Positions 7,475 through 17,181 are shown, counted from the first letter of the stretch. The stretch: DNA of 40,922 bases from Marinilactibacillus piezotolerans (GCF_900114235.1 NZ_FOSJ01000002.1:67259-108180); one strand, 5' to 3'. Notes: generated from the sequence alone by a model not told the origin. Translations and numbers: made by a program.

Positions 7475-9507
7475 TGTTTTGCTTCCTTCCTTCCTTTACA
7501 GATAGAAGTTAAGTCAAGAATCAGACTGATACTTCCATCTCCCATGATGGTCGCACCAAGAAAATGGTTCATTTCTCCTAATTCTTTCCCTAATTTTTTG
7601 ATGACTATTTCTTTTTGCTGCACCAGTTCATCTACTACTAGACCATGCTTTTCATCGCCGATGGAAACAATGATAATATGTGGAGATCCATAGTTAGAAT
7701 CTTCTAAGTCTAACGCATCCGTTAAACGTGTGATTGGAATAGTAGTATCTTTGTATCTGTATACTTCGCCCTGATGGACTTGGATAGCATCTTCTTCATC
7801 AAATCGATTAACTTTATCGATGATTGCTTGAGGCAATGCAAATGTTTCTCCACCCGTTCTAACTAACAAAGCTTGTATAATTGATAATGTCAAAGGTAAT
7901 ATGATTTTAAACGTTGTGCCTTTACCAACTTCACTAACCGTTTCTATAGTCCCATTTAAGCTAGAGATTTTTTCTTTAACAGCATCCATGCCCACGCCTC
8001 GTCCAGAGATTCCCGTTACTTTTGCAGCTGTAGAGAATCCCGGATGGAAAATCAATTGCTGAATTTCCTCATCTGATAATCCAGCAGTTGAAATGCCTTT
8101 TTTCTCAGCACTTGCTCTGATATATTCAGGATTCAATCCTTTTCCATCATCAGATAGTGTAACAACTACTCGATTACCTTCAGGATAAGCAGCCAATTTA
8201 ACAGTACCAACCTTTGGCTTACCTATTCTTTCCCGTTCTTCAGGCATTTCAATGCCATGATCGGCTGAATTTCTTAACAAGTGAATCAGTGGTTCTCCAA
8301 TTTCTGAAATAACCGTACGATCCAATTCTGTATCTTCACCTTCAGTAACCAATTGAATCTCTTTACCTAGCTCATTTGCCAAATCTCTAAGCATTCTTGG
8401 GAAGCGCTGTAAGACAACATTGAAAGGTTGCATACGAAGCTGAAGCACTAATTCTTGTAATTCTGTTGTGATTCTCCCTACTTCAGTAAGAGGCTCAGAA
8501 AGTTCAAGGAGTTTTTCTTTTTCAGAAAGATCTTCTAACCTGGTTCTATGGATAACTAGTTCCGAAACAAGATTCATAAATTGATCAAGCCTTGTTAAAT
8601 CTACACGAATTGTCTGTTTTGAAATAGATTTCTTAGGCGTCTCTTTTTTGGCGGCAACTTGATTCGTTCCATTCTCTTTAACCTTGCTATTTTCATTAGC
8701 TGCAGTACTTTCAACAAGCATTTCTTCAGTTGATTTAATTGACTGAGTCTTATCAAAATCAGCAATCAGCACTTCTTCGATTTCACTGGTCTCCAGGATA
8801 TTATCTTTTATTTCTGATTGCTTTAGTTTACTTAATAAAATCATTTTAAAGTAATCTTCGAAATCACCTTCTTCTATTTTATCTGCAGAAGGTTCAGTAT
8901 AGATAATATCTCCTTCTTGTTCTAACTTGTTCATAACCAAGAACGCCCGGGCAGCTTTCATAAAGCTCTCATTATCCACTTTCACTGTTATTACATAAGC
9001 TTTATAGTCAGTTTGTTCTGCTTGTTCAATAACTGTTAGATCTGATTCTTCTAAGTTAGATAAAACTAAATCAATTCCCTTGTTTTCTGTCTCAACTTTA
9101 GTCTTGACGGGGGATACTTGAGCATTTTGATTTGCAACATTTTCTAGACGTAACACAAGACTAGAAATATCAAGTTCATCACTTTCTCCAGCTCGTAATG
9201 CTTCTACAATGTCAGTCAGTGTATCTAAACAGTCAAAAACCAGTGAAATTGTCTCAGTATCGACTTTTGCCTTTTTTGATTTAAACAATTCAAATACATT
9301 TTCGACAGAATGTGTTAATTTTGCCATTGTATTATAACCCATAGTGGCTGCCATGCCCTTCAAAGTATGTGCAGAACGAAATATAGAATCAATGATTTCT
9401 GTATCTTCAGGATTCTGTTCTAATCTTAAAACTTCTTCGTTTAGTATTTCCAAATTCGAATCTGTTTCCTCAAAAAACAGATCACGGTAAGCACTATTGT
9501 CATCCAT
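7471..9507 (-). CDS. cheA: Chemotaxis histidine kinase CheA
   Basis: CheA autophosphorylates in response to receptors and passes phosphate to CheY and CheB. The 678-residue product shows the five-domain order. P1 has H47 in FRSAHTLKGMAA. P2, the CheY/CheB-docking region, is about 155-265. A dimerisation segment (TIRVDLTRLDQFMNLVSELVIHRTRL) starts near 298. The HATPase domain has its N-box in LLRNSADHG and the GISGRGVGMDAVK loop. The C-terminal CheW-like domain starts near 545. All catalytic motifs look intact. It is flanked by cheR (gap 25 nt) and cheC (4-nt overlap). Confidence 0.97.
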   Translation of the reverse strand: MDDNSAYRDLFFEETDSNLEILNEEVLRLEQNPEDTEIIDSIFRSAHTLKGMAATMGYNTMAKLTHSVENVFELFKSKKAKVDTETISLVFDCLDTLTDIVEALRAGESDELDISSLVLRLENVANQNAQVSPVKTKVETENKGIDLVLSNLEESDLTVIEQAEQTDYKAYVITVKVDNESFMKAARAFLVMNKLEQEGDIIYTEPSADKIEEGDFEDYFKMILLSKLKQSEIKDNILETSEIEEVLIADFDKTQSIKSTEEMLVESTAANENSKVKENGTNQVAAKKETPKKSISKQTIRVDLTRLDQFMNLVSELVIHRTRLEDLSEKEKLLELSEPLTEVGRITTELQELVLQLRMQPFNVVLQRFPRMLRDLANELGKEIQLVTEGEDTELDRTVISEIGEPLIHLLRNSADHGIEMPEERERIGKPKVGTVKLAAYPEGNRVVVTLSDDGKGLNPEYIRASAEKKGISTAGLSDEEIQQLIFHPGFSTAAKVTGISGRGVGMDAVKEKISSLNGTIETVSEVGKGTTFKIILPLTLSIIQALLVRTGGETFALPQAIIDKVNRFDEEDAIQVHQGEVYRYKDTTIPITRLTDALDLEDSNYGSPHIIIVSIGDEKHGLVVDELVQQKEIVIKKLGKELGEMNHFLGATIMGDGSISLILDLTSICKGRKEAKQ

Positions 9508-9532
9508 GCTCGAATCCTCCTTTTTTATTTCT

Positions 9533-10312
9533 TTATTCTACTTTCTCATAAATAAATGAAGCGATTTTCTTAAATCCATATTTTTCAGGCTGATAAATTG
9601 TTTCTGTTGCTCCAGTAAATAAGAGTCCACCCGTAACTAAGGAATCAGCCATTTTAAGGTATATTTCATCTTTAACATCATTCTTAAAATAAATCGTTAC
9701 ATTTCTACAGACAATAACATGAAAGTTTTGTTCATATCGACCCTGAACCAAATCATGCTGCTTAAATTGCACTTTATTCTTTATATCATTTTGAATGGTA
9801 TAATATCCATCCATAAAATCAAAATAAGTGTTTTTATCGACTAAAGATACATTTTTTATTTCATTTTCTCTGAAATAACCCTTTTTTGCTCTATCCAAAA
9901 TCGTAAGGTCAATGTCTGTCGCTAATATTTTCTGTTGAAGTTTTATATTGTTTTTTTTCACAATCATGGCAAGAGAATAAGGTTCTGCACCTATAGAACA
10001 AGCAGCACTCCAGATTTTAAGACTATTAAACTTAGTTGAAAGGTGTGTATTGATCATTAATTCGAAATTGTCAAAAAGATCCTTATTTCTAAAAAATTCC
10101 GTTACATTTATTGTGATATAGTCTAAAAACTGCTTTTTTAATGTTTCATCAACCGACAGAATAGTGGCATATTCTTCTAATGTAGTAGCACCCGATTGTT
10201 TCATAATTGTGCCGATTCTTCGCTGCAGTTGCTTTTCTTTATATGCATTTAAGTTGATTTTATAATTTGATAGAACCCATTCATAAAAAAACTCAAAATT
10301 TAGTGTCGTCAT
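9533..10312 (-). CDS. cheR: Chemoreceptor methyltransferase CheR
   Basis: CheR transfers methyl groups from S-adenosylmethionine to receptor glutamates. The 259-residue product has the N-terminal helical domain (KEKQLQRRIGTIMKQSG), the TEFFRN motif, the SAM-binding LKIWSAACSIGAEPYSLAM segment, and the VIVCRNVTIYF motif of the class. Bases between this gene and cheB offer two starts: TTG 10324, which overlaps the cheB stop, and ATG 10312, 4 nt beyond it. I prefer the ATG; neither has a strong ribosome binding site, so translation is probably coupled to cheB. Confidence 0.94.
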   Translation of the reverse strand: MTTLNFEFFYEWVLSNYKINLNAYKEKQLQRRIGTIMKQSGATTLEEYATILSVDETLKKQFLDYITINVTEFFRNKDLFDNFELMINTHLSTKFNSLKIWSAACSIGAEPYSLAMIVKKNNIKLQQKILATDIDLTILDRAKKGYFRENEIKNVSLVDKNTYFDFMDGYYTIQNDIKNKVQFKQHDLVQGRYEQNFHVIVCRNVTIYFKNDVKDEIYLKMADSLVTGGLLFTGATETIYQPEKYGFKKIASFIYEKVE

Positions 10313-10316
10313 ATAA

Positions 10317-11324
10317 TCATCCAATCATATTTTTTAAAATTTCACCAATATCGAATAAACTTGCGACTTCGTCTGAGAATCCTTTTTCTTCGACGTTTCT
10401 TGGCATGCCATAAATTACTGAGGTTTCCTGATCCTGAGTAATAACATATCCATTTTCTTCTTTTATCGATTGGCAACCTATTGCTCCATCATAACCCATG
10501 CCAGTCAGCACGACACCGACTAAGTGATTCTTATATTTTTTGGCTGCACTATTGAACAGATAATCTACAGCAGGTTTTACTCCATGAATTTTATCATCAT
10601 CGTTCAATTTGATTACCTGATCTTCTATAACCATATGCTTTCCGCCTGGAGCGAGATAAATTTTATCTTTTACAATTTTATCTCCATCTTTGGCTTCCAC
10701 TACTTCCAGTTTGCATAAAGTATTCAACCGATTAGCAAATGAAGCGGTAAAGCCTTTAGGCATATGTTGAACGATAAAAACAGGAATTCCAATAGAATGT
10801 GGAAAATGCTTTATAACTTCAATAATTGCTTTTGGCCCACCAGTTGAAGCCCCCATCACTATTGCTTTCACTGGTTTCTGAAATTTGCTTTTTCCTTTTT
10901 TTACCATTGGTTCAACCTGCTTTGAATAAAACTGATTAGAAAAATGAATCTTAATCTTACTTTCCAATTTTTCTTTGAATAAATTCCAATTTTTATTTAT
11001 ATCGTTTGGGCTTAATACAAAATCTAACGCACCTAATTCCAATGCTCGTAGAGTGATCTCTTTTTGATCGGTTGGTGAACAAATCATTATTGTTGGTATA
11101 GTATATTCATGACTTATCTTCTTTAAAAGTTTAAATCCTTCATGATTAGGGATTTGAGCGTCAACAAAAATAAGATCAGGCACTTCTTTCTCAATAGCAG
11201 CAACTGCTTCTTTCTCACTTCTGACAGCTTTATATACAGTTACTTTTTCGATTTCCTGGAGCATATGACTCAGAATTTTACGCATCAGCGCCGAGTCATC
11301 TATCACCATTACTTTTACCGACAT
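10317..11324 (-). CDS. cheB: Receptor methylesterase / response regulator CheB
   Basis: CheB removes methyl groups from receptors once phosphorylated by CheA. The 335-residue product has an N-terminal receiver (acidic pair D9/D10, phospho-site D55 in LIFVDAQIP) and a C-terminal methylesterase domain. The catalytic triad is visible: S160 in MGASTGGPKA, H187 in VQHMPKGFTASFA, and D279 in GMGYDGAIG. The linker (about 120-150) is lysine-rich. An AAAGGGAG ribosome binding site precedes the ATG. Gene order cheD-cheB-cheR-cheA is compact with short gaps. Confidence 0.96.
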   Translation of the reverse strand: MSVKVMVIDDSALMRKILSHMLQEIEKVTVYKAVRSEKEAVAAIEKEVPDLIFVDAQIPNHEGFKLLKKISHEYTIPTIMICSPTDQKEITLRALELGALDFVLSPNDINKNWNLFKEKLESKIKIHFSNQFYSKQVEPMVKKGKSKFQKPVKAIVMGASTGGPKAIIEVIKHFPHSIGIPVFIVQHMPKGFTASFANRLNTLCKLEVVEAKDGDKIVKDKIYLAPGGKHMVIEDQVIKLNDDDKIHGVKPAVDYLFNSAAKKYKNHLVGVVLTGMGYDGAIGCQSIKEENGYVITQDQETSVIYGMPRNVEEKGFSDEVASLFDIGEILKNMIG

Positions 11325-11363
11325 CTTCCAGCTCCCTTTACTGATAAAAATTAATAGTTCTAT

Positions 11364-11846
11364 TTATAAAATGTGGTATTCTCTATTTACCATTCGCACT
11401 TTGACTTCGAAAGTTTCTAGATCAACAAACATCGATCTTCCCATTTCTCCTCCGGTATGATCTCCTAAGATAGGTATACCCAATTCTTTTAAGGTTTCTT
11501 TTACAGATATAATGTTTCTTTTACCGATCTGAATGGAATCTGGTTTTGAACCAAAAGAAAACATGCTGGCACCACCAGCAATCTTTGCAAATAATTTCTT
11601 CTTACCTGTCTGTTCATACATTTTTTCAGCTACTTTAGGAATTGCCAAGTCAGCAAATTTTTCCCATTTAGTGGTATCTTTAAATCCTTTACTTTCCGGT
11701 AACATGATATGAATAAGTGCACCGACTTTAGTAGTGGGTTCATATAATGCGATTCCAACACATGAACCAAGTCCAATCGTCACTAAATGGTCAGGTGGCT
11801 CTGACATCTTATAATCTGATATCCCGACCTTGACTTGTTCTGACAT
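11364..11846 (-). CDS. cheD: Chemoreceptor glutamine deamidase CheD
   Basis: CheD deamidates receptor glutamines and, in Bacillus, forms an adaptation pair with CheC. The product shows the catalytic Cys and His of the family: TIGLGSCVGIALYEP (nucleophilic Cys) and GALIHIMLPES (catalytic His), followed by KIAGGASMF. I chose the ATG at 11846 because GGAGG lies at 11855-11859 with good spacing. An upstream ATG at 11879 has no ribosome binding site and would add 11 residues. Length from the chosen start is 160 residues, normal for CheD. Confidence 0.94.
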   Translation of the reverse strand: MSEQVKVGISDYKMSEPPDHLVTIGLGSCVGIALYEPTTKVGALIHIMLPESKGFKDTTKWEKFADLAIPKVAEKMYEQTGKKKLFAKIAGGASMFSFGSKPDSIQIGKRNIISVKETLKELGIPILGDHTGGEMGRSMFVDLETFEVKVRMVNREYHIL

Positions 11847-11881
11847 GGCTTCTTCCTCCGTTATTCGACTAATTTCCATGA

Positions 11882-12355
11882 TTAATTTTGAATTTGTTCG
11901 ATTTCAAGTAATGCCCTTAACTCTTTTGCTTGTTCAGCATTAAATAATAGATGCGGATCTAGAATCGGAACAATTCCATCATCTGTTTGGACAAATGCTG
12001 AAATGTATGATGTTGGAATACCATCTGCTTTTTCTGTACCCTCTTTATCTGAGATTTGGTTTTCATAGTATGTTTCAACTGATAATACTTCATTAACAGT
12101 CAATCCAATTTTTTCTTCTTTCCAATGAACGATAATCGTATCAGCTTTATTCAGGTCTGTAATTTTTTCGGCAAAAAAGCGTTCAGCTAAATCAATCAGT
12201 GGAGTAATTGTTCCTTCAATATCCTCTACACCAATAATATATGATGACATATCAGGTATAATAGTTAGATTTTCAATGTGAACAACACGATCTGTGCTGG
12301 ATATTGGAATAGCAAAGATCTGATTTCCTACACGAAATAAAATATGTTTATCCAT
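11882..12355 (-). CDS. cheW: CheW-domain coupling protein (proximal copy)
   Basis: A 157-residue single-domain CheW protein that should couple the nearby receptor to CheA. It starts HILFRVGNQIFAIPISSTDRVVHIENL and contains the core SSYIIGVEDIEGTITPLIDL, where the usual N-L-R-G is replaced by D-I-E-G. It has no receiver domain, so it is not CheV. It is 20 residues longer than the distal CheW and clearly diverged from it. ATG 12355 is preferred because a GAGG site lies 7 nt upstream; an ATG at 12361 abuts that site. The gene is directly downstream of mcp, hinting at receptor-specific pairing. Confidence 0.88.
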   Translation of the reverse strand: MDKHILFRVGNQIFAIPISSTDRVVHIENLTIIPDMSSYIIGVEDIEGTITPLIDLAERFFAEKITDLNKADTIIVHWKEEKIGLTVNEVLSVETYYENQISDKEGTEKADGIPTSYISAFVQTDDGIVPILDPHLLFNAEQAKELRALLEIEQIQN

Positions 12356-12406
12356 GGTCATTCCTCTTTTCCTGTTCTTTTAAGCAAGCTCTGCAGTCAG
12401 ATTTCC

Positions 12407-14638
12407 TTAATCTTTGAGGTCTGCATTGTTTTCATGATTATGGTTGATTTCAAATTGCTCAGCAGATGTTTTTAATATTTTTGCTACTTCTTCTAGGTTA
12501 TTGATATGTGAAGTGAAATCTTCCATTGTAGCAAGAATTTCCTGTGCATTAGCAGATACTTCTTCTGTTCCAGCTGAATTTTCTTCAGCAGAAGCTGCAA
12601 TATTTTCCAATTGAGAGACAACCTCATCTTTTCTTTCATTAATGACAGAAGAAGATTGAATAACGATAATCATGCTTGCTACCAGTTGTTCTAATGAGCT
12701 TGCAACACTTTCCGATGCAGATAAGGCTTCATTGATTTTTTCAGTTTGCACTTTACTACCTTCGCTGGTTTCTTCTAGATGATTAACCATATTTGTCGAC
12801 TTATTTTGAACAGTATGGATAATATTTTGAATATCTTTTGAAGACTGTGCACTTTGTTCAGCTAAATTTCTAATTTCTTCTGCAACTACCGCGAATCCTC
12901 TACCTGCTTCACCAGCTCTAGCTGCTTCAATAGAAGCATTCAATGCCAGTAAGTTTGTTTTCTTGGCGATATTGGTAATTGCATTGACAATTCCTTCGAT
13001 ATTTTGAATGTCTCCATCAACTTCTTCAATTTGAGCTTTTAACTGATCCATGGTACCTAGTGTTTCTTTCCAGTTCTGATCTACATCTTGCGTAGCAAAA
13101 ATATTATTACCATTTAGTATCATTGTATTGTCAGCGTGGCTTCCCATAGTTCCAACGGCATCATTGATCTCATTGAGCGCTTGAGATAGATCATTCATTT
13201 GACTTGCTGTTTCTTCAGTATCTTCAGTTTGAGTACTGGTGGCTTCAGCAACTCCGCTAATCGTCTGCGCAACTTCAGAAGTTGCTCGACTTGTTTGATC
13301 AGACAATTCTGTTAGTGTAGCCGCCATTTCAGACACATTTTTACTATTTCCTTGAATTACTGCTATCGTACTTTCAAATGTATCCATTGTTTCATTGAAG
13401 GCTATGGCAATCTGGTGTATCTCATTTCCCTTAGGATCTAAATCAGATTCTCCAGCATTACTTGACACAATTTCATCGTTATTTTTCGATAGTTTATTTT
13501 TTATAAATACATAAGGATTTTTAAAATCCACTAATTCTTTATAGCTTAAACGATTGGTTAAATTACCTCGACGAACTTCACCAAATGTTTTCATCATTGA
13601 ATTTGCAATTGACGTAATAATACCTGCAGCATAGTAAGAAATAACTGCTGCAACTATAATGGTAATCAAAGTAATGGTAATCAATGTTTTTATAATTGCA
13701 CTTGCTTCTTCATCCATTTCATTTTCAGCAACCATCCCAAACACAGTTAACCCTAAATTAGGAATCTTTTCATAATAAATACCTAATTCTCCACCATTGG
13801 CTTCTTCATCATAAATAATTCCTGTATCCGAATCGCTCTCTTCATTTAAAATAGTCTGAAAGTAAGATTTTTCTTTATGGTTTTGACCAATTATAGATGT
13901 ATCGGGAGAAGCAAGAACTATTCCGTCTTCCGTAAAAATCTGAATAGATCCGGTATTGGCAATTTTAGCTTCTTCTACATCTTTTTTTATTGTTTCAAAA
14001 TCTAGATCAACAGCAAGTACTCCAATAACAGATTGACCACCAAATAAAGGTCTTGATACTGCAATTCTAGAGCTGCCATTTAATGTGTATGGTTCTGACC
14101 ATTGAATTCCATTAGACTGTGATGCAGATTCTAGCCAAGGTAGTTGTTCATTCAGAGAATCATTATCGTTCAATGTATTAGTCGAAACAATATCCTGATT
14201 TTCTCCTATAGGAATATAATAAGCATCTGAAATATATCGATTACCAGATGAGATGTATTGTAATCTAGAGCTTAACTGTGATTCCGCTCCAGGTGTTCCA
14301 GATGAAACCTGGTTTAATATACTATCCATTGCAAGTTTTTCAACTGTTGTTTCAGCCGCAGTTGCAGCGCTATCGATTGTACTTACAATATTTGTAGTAA
14401 TCTGTTCTTCTTGAGCTTCGACTCGCTCAGTCATAATTTTCGTAGTTTGTATGTACGAGAAAAGTAAAGCTGCCAAAAGAGGTACGAGCATGACGATAGT
14501 TAGCAGTATGGTTATGGGCCATTTAACGCTTTTATGGCCTCTTTTGATTGAATTGTTTTTGGATGGTCTTAGTTTTGACCAATCAATTTTACTTATATTC
14601 GTTTTTAAATTTTCCCATTGTTCCTTGACTTTATCCAT
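12407..14638 (-). CDS. Methyl-accepting chemotaxis protein (dCache-type receptor)
   Basis: A 743-residue transmembrane chemoreceptor, first gene of the chemotaxis operon. TM1 is about residues 40-62 and TM2 about 314-338. The 250-residue loop between them is extracellular and resembles a double-Cache ligand domain ([18 protein letters not shown], then [17 protein letters not shown]). A HAMP region follows TM2 but is split by an extra segment of about 40 residues (about 363-402). The cytoplasmic signalling hairpin is canonical at its tip ([21 protein letters not shown], about 558-578). No CheR-tether pentapeptide is visible at the C-terminus. The ligand cannot be inferred. The ATG has an AAGGAG site at 14651-14656. 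Confidence 0.94.
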   Translation of the reverse strand: MDKVKEQWENLKTNISKIDWSKLRPSKNNSIKRGHKSVKWPITILLTIVMLVPLLAALLFSYIQTTKIMTERVEAQEEQITTNIVSTIDSAATAAETTVEKLAMDSILNQVSSGTPGAESQLSSRLQYISSGNRYISDAYYIPIGENQDIVSTNTLNDNDSLNEQLPWLESASQSNGIQWSEPYTLNGSSRIAVSRPLFGGQSVIGVLAVDLDFETIKKDVEEAKIANTGSIQIFTEDGIVLASPDTSIIGQNHKEKSYFQTILNEESDSDTGIIYDEEANGGELGIYYEKIPNLGLTVFGMVAENEMDEEASAIIKTLITITLITIIVAAVISYYAAGIITSIANSMMKTFGEVRRGNLTNRLSYKELVDFKNPYVFIKNKLSKNNDEIVSSNAGESDLDPKGNEIHQIAIAFNETMDTFESTIAVIQGNSKNVSEMAATLTELSDQTSRATSEVAQTISGVAEATSTQTEDTEETASQMNDLSQALNEINDAVGTMGSHADNTMILNGNNIFATQDVDQNWKETLGTMDQLKAQIEEVDGDIQNIEGIVNAITNIAKKTNLLALNASIEAARAGEAGRGFAVVAEEIRNLAEQSAQSSKDIQNIIHTVQNKSTNMVNHLEETSEGSKVQTEKINEALSASESVASSLEQLVASMIIVIQSSSVINERKDEVVSQLENIAASAEENSAGTEEVSANAQEILATMEDFTSHINNLEEVAKILKTSAEQFEINHNHENNADLKD

Positions 14639-14721
14639 TAACTTAACGCGCTCCTTTTTAGTGCGATATACACACCAATTTATATTTTACTCTATAAAGA
14701 GTTCCTTTTCGACTTTATTTA

Positions 14722-14748
14722 CTATCGGAAAGTATCCATAAAAGTTTA
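14722..14748 (-). promoter_or_regulatory. SigD-type promoter of the mcp-che-fliM-fliY operon
   Basis: On the minus strand, TAAA (14745-14748) is followed by exactly 15 nt and TCCGATAG (14722-14729). This is the best -35 of the three SigD-type promoters here. The predicted start is about 75 nt upstream of the mcp ATG. All eleven genes from mcp to fliY are on the same strand with gaps of at most 85 nt, so this may be the promoter for the whole set. Confidence 0.82.
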
Positions 14749-14906
14749 TACATTAAATAGAATAAAATAATATAGGTTTTTAGTTACTTGACACAATTTA
14801 GTTATAATATAATTTATTATACTGTTTTTGTTATTTATTACTTTATTTAGCAGGACCTAATCAATCGTATTATCTAATGGTCATAAGGCATTTTCACCCA
14901 AAGCAA

Positions 14907-14953
14907 AAAATCTTATCAATGCAAGTACGACTTCTACTCACTTTGATAAGATT
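14907..14953 (-). terminator. Rho-independent terminator after hflX
   Basis: AATCTTATCAA (14909-14919) pairs perfectly with TTGATAAGATT (14943-14953) across a long loop, and a T-run follows on the minus strand. It ends the miaA-hflX transcript about 20 nt after the hflX stop. The rest of 14639-14973 is AT-rich, with the mcp promoter and no supported gene. Confidence 0.85.
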
Positions 14954-14973
14954 ATATGAAAAATTATTTATTT

Positions 14974-16206
14974 TTATCTATTCCACCTAGAATTTTTTCG
15001 TGCATATCCTTCAACAAAATACACTTGCTTTTCTTCATCAAATAACTGTCTTTCAACAATCGTTTCATTTCTTAACTGAATCAATAAGTCCCCACGGGCA
15101 CTTTCGATTTCCAGAGTATAAGGAACCATTTCTTCTTTTATATTCTCTTCAATCGCTTCAAACAAACGTTTAACGTCAGATTCATCTCTAGCTGAAATGA
15201 CTACATTAGGATATAAACTAGGTTGAAAATTCCCTTTTACTAAGTCTTTTTTATTATAGACAGTTAGTCTTGGGATTTTATCCATATTTAGTTCTTTCAG
15301 TAATTCAAGCACTGTCTCTTCATGACCGGCTATATTTTCTTCCGAAGCATCTACAACGTGAAGTAATAGATCAACCGTTCTAGATTCTTCTAATGTTGAT
15401 TGAAATGCTTCGATCAGCTGAGTTGGTAGATCTTGAATAAATCCTACTGTGTCAGTCATGGTAGCTTGTAAGCCAGAAGGTAATTCAAATTGTCTAGTTA
15501 ACGGATCTAAAGTAGCAAATAGTTGATTTTTTTCAAAAGTCTCTGTTTCAGTAGTGACATTTAGTATAGTCGACTTGCCTGCGTTGGTATATCCTATCAA
15601 TCCAATCTGAAAAACGTTGCTTTGTTTACGTTGTTCTCTGCTTCTTTCTCTATGCGCTTCAGTTTTCTTCAATTCATGTCTAATATCAGTCATTTGTTTC
15701 TGTATATGTCTTCGATCAGTCTCCAGTTTTGTCTCACCTGGTCCACGGGTCCCAATGCCAGCTCCTAAACGCGACATGTTCACACCTTGACCTGCTAATC
15801 TCGGTAAAAGATAGGAGAGCTGAGCCAATTGTACCTGCAGTCTCCCCTCCTTGCTTTGTGCTCTCAAGGCAAAAATATCTAGAATCACTTGAATTCGATC
15901 AATAACTTTTGCTTCGAGCTCTTCTTGAATATTCCTGACGTTTCTTGGTGAAAGTTCTTGATTAAATACAATTGTCGTTGCATCAAGTTCTTCGCTTAAA
16001 TGTTTCAATTCATTAAGTTTTCCTTTGCCAACAACTGTTTTAGCGTCTTGACGTTCTCTTTTCTGAGTTAATTCTCCAACTACTTTTCCTCCAGCATTTT
16101 CAACTAATTGCTTTAGTTCTTCTAAAGAATAGCGAAACTGACTATCGGTTTCTGTTGTTTGAATTCCGACAACGACTACCTTTTCATAATGTTCTTCGTT
16201 TAACAA
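14974..16206 (-). CDS. hflX: Ribosome-associated GTPase HflX
   Basis: HflX is a GTPase that splits stalled 70S ribosomes under stress. The 410-residue product has the N-terminal HflX domain (NAGGKVVGELTQKRERQDAKTVVGKGKLNEL), the linker motif RLGAGIGTRGPGETKLETDRR, and a GTPase domain. That domain has G1 GYTNAGKST (about 205-213), G3 DTVGFIQDLP and G4 NKKD. The start is TTG (16204-16206), 4 nt after the miaA stop, with an AAGGA site upstream. The order miaA-hflX is common in Firmicutes and enterics and suggests cotranscription from the miaA promoter. Confidence 0.95.
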   Translation of the reverse strand: MLNEEHYEKVVVVGIQTTETDSQFRYSLEELKQLVENAGGKVVGELTQKRERQDAKTVVGKGKLNELKHLSEELDATTIVFNQELSPRNVRNIQEELEAKVIDRIQVILDIFALRAQSKEGRLQVQLAQLSYLLPRLAGQGVNMSRLGAGIGTRGPGETKLETDRRHIQKQMTDIRHELKKTEAHRERSREQRKQSNVFQIGLIGYTNAGKSTILNVTTETETFEKNQLFATLDPLTRQFELPSGLQATMTDTVGFIQDLPTQLIEAFQSTLEESRTVDLLLHVVDASEENIAGHEETVLELLKELNMDKIPRLTVYNKKDLVKGNFQPSLYPNVVISARDESDVKRLFEAIEENIKEEMVPYTLEIESARGDLLIQLRNETIVERQLFDEEKQVYFVEGYARKNSRWNR

Positions 16207-16210
16207 ATAC

Positions 16211-17146
16211 TCACATCCTTAAAAAAATTTCTAGTTCAGCTTCTAATTTTTCTTGATTTTCCGGTGCTTGAACAAAATCCCACCAGCTACTAATTTCCAT
16301 ACGGTTCCTAAACCAAGTCAACTGTCTTTTGGCATATCTTCTCGAATTCTGTTTAATCTGTTCTGTTGCTGCTTGTAAACTTATATAATTTTCAAAATAA
16401 GGAATTAATTCTTTATAGCCTATGCCTTTTAAACTTTGTGCTGTTAACGGAACAGTAGCTAACAAGCTTTCAACTTCTTTAATCAGCCCTTGATCAAACA
16501 TGAAATCTACTCGCTGATTTATTCGTTCATATAGAAGTGCACGATCTGTTGTTAGACCTATAACATAAGCATCATATAATTTTTCTTTATTCGTTTTTTC
16601 CATCTGTAAAGATGAGAATAATTGACCAGTAGAATTATATACTTCAAGCGCTCGAATTACTCTACGCAAATTATTACAATGAATAGATTCTGCAGCTTTA
16701 GGATCAATGGACTCTAATCTTTCCCACAGTTTTTGTTTCCCATTTTGCTCAGCAAAAGTTTCTAATTCTTTACGGTAAGTTAAATCCGGCTCTGCTTGAC
16801 CACCATGTGATACATTATATAGAAGAGATTCTATATATAAACCTGTCCCACCTACAATAATAGGAACTTTGCCTCTAGCAGTTATATCTTCGATTAGATT
16901 TTTTGCTTTAGTTTTAAAATCAGAAACAGCATAATTTTCATTTGGACTGATCTCATCTACCAGATAGTGTATGACTTCTTTTCTTTCTTCCCTAGTAACC
17001 TTTGCAGTCCCAATGTCTAACCCTTTATAAATCTGCATCGAATCTCCGCTAATAATTTCTCCATCATATTTTTTTGCCAATGATAAGCTTAAACTTGTCT
17101 TGCCGACAGCTGTAGGGCCGACAATAACGATTATTTTTTCTTTCAC
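16211..17146 (-). CDS. miaA: tRNA dimethylallyltransferase MiaA
   Basis: MiaA adds a dimethylallyl group to A37 of tRNAs reading UNN codons. The 311-residue product has the P-loop GPTAVGKT (10-17), the substrate motif GEIISGDSMQIYKGLDIGTAKV, VGGTGLYIESLLY, and the C-terminal tRNA-binding segment SRRYAKRQLTWFRNR. Length is typical. The start is GTG at 17144-17146 with a GGAGG site 6 nt upstream. An extended -10 (TGGTATACT) at 17182-17190 is a likely promoter for miaA-hflX. Confidence 0.96.
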   Translation of the reverse strand: MKEKIIVIVGPTAVGKTSLSLSLAKKYDGEIISGDSMQIYKGLDIGTAKVTREERKEVIHYLVDEISPNENYAVSDFKTKAKNLIEDITARGKVPIIVGGTGLYIESLLYNVSHGGQAEPDLTYRKELETFAEQNGKQKLWERLESIDPKAAESIHCNNLRRVIRALEVYNSTGQLFSSLQMEKTNKEKLYDAYVIGLTTDRALLYERINQRVDFMFDQGLIKEVESLLATVPLTAQSLKGIGYKELIPYFENYISLQAATEQIKQNSRRYAKRQLTWFRNRMEISSWWDFVQAPENQEKLEAELEIFLRM

Positions 17147-17181
17147 ATTATTCCTCCGATGATGATAAAAACTTATTAATC

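Noticed and set aside
11882-12355. CheV instead of CheW
   Set aside because: The product ends after one CheW domain and has no receiver domain.
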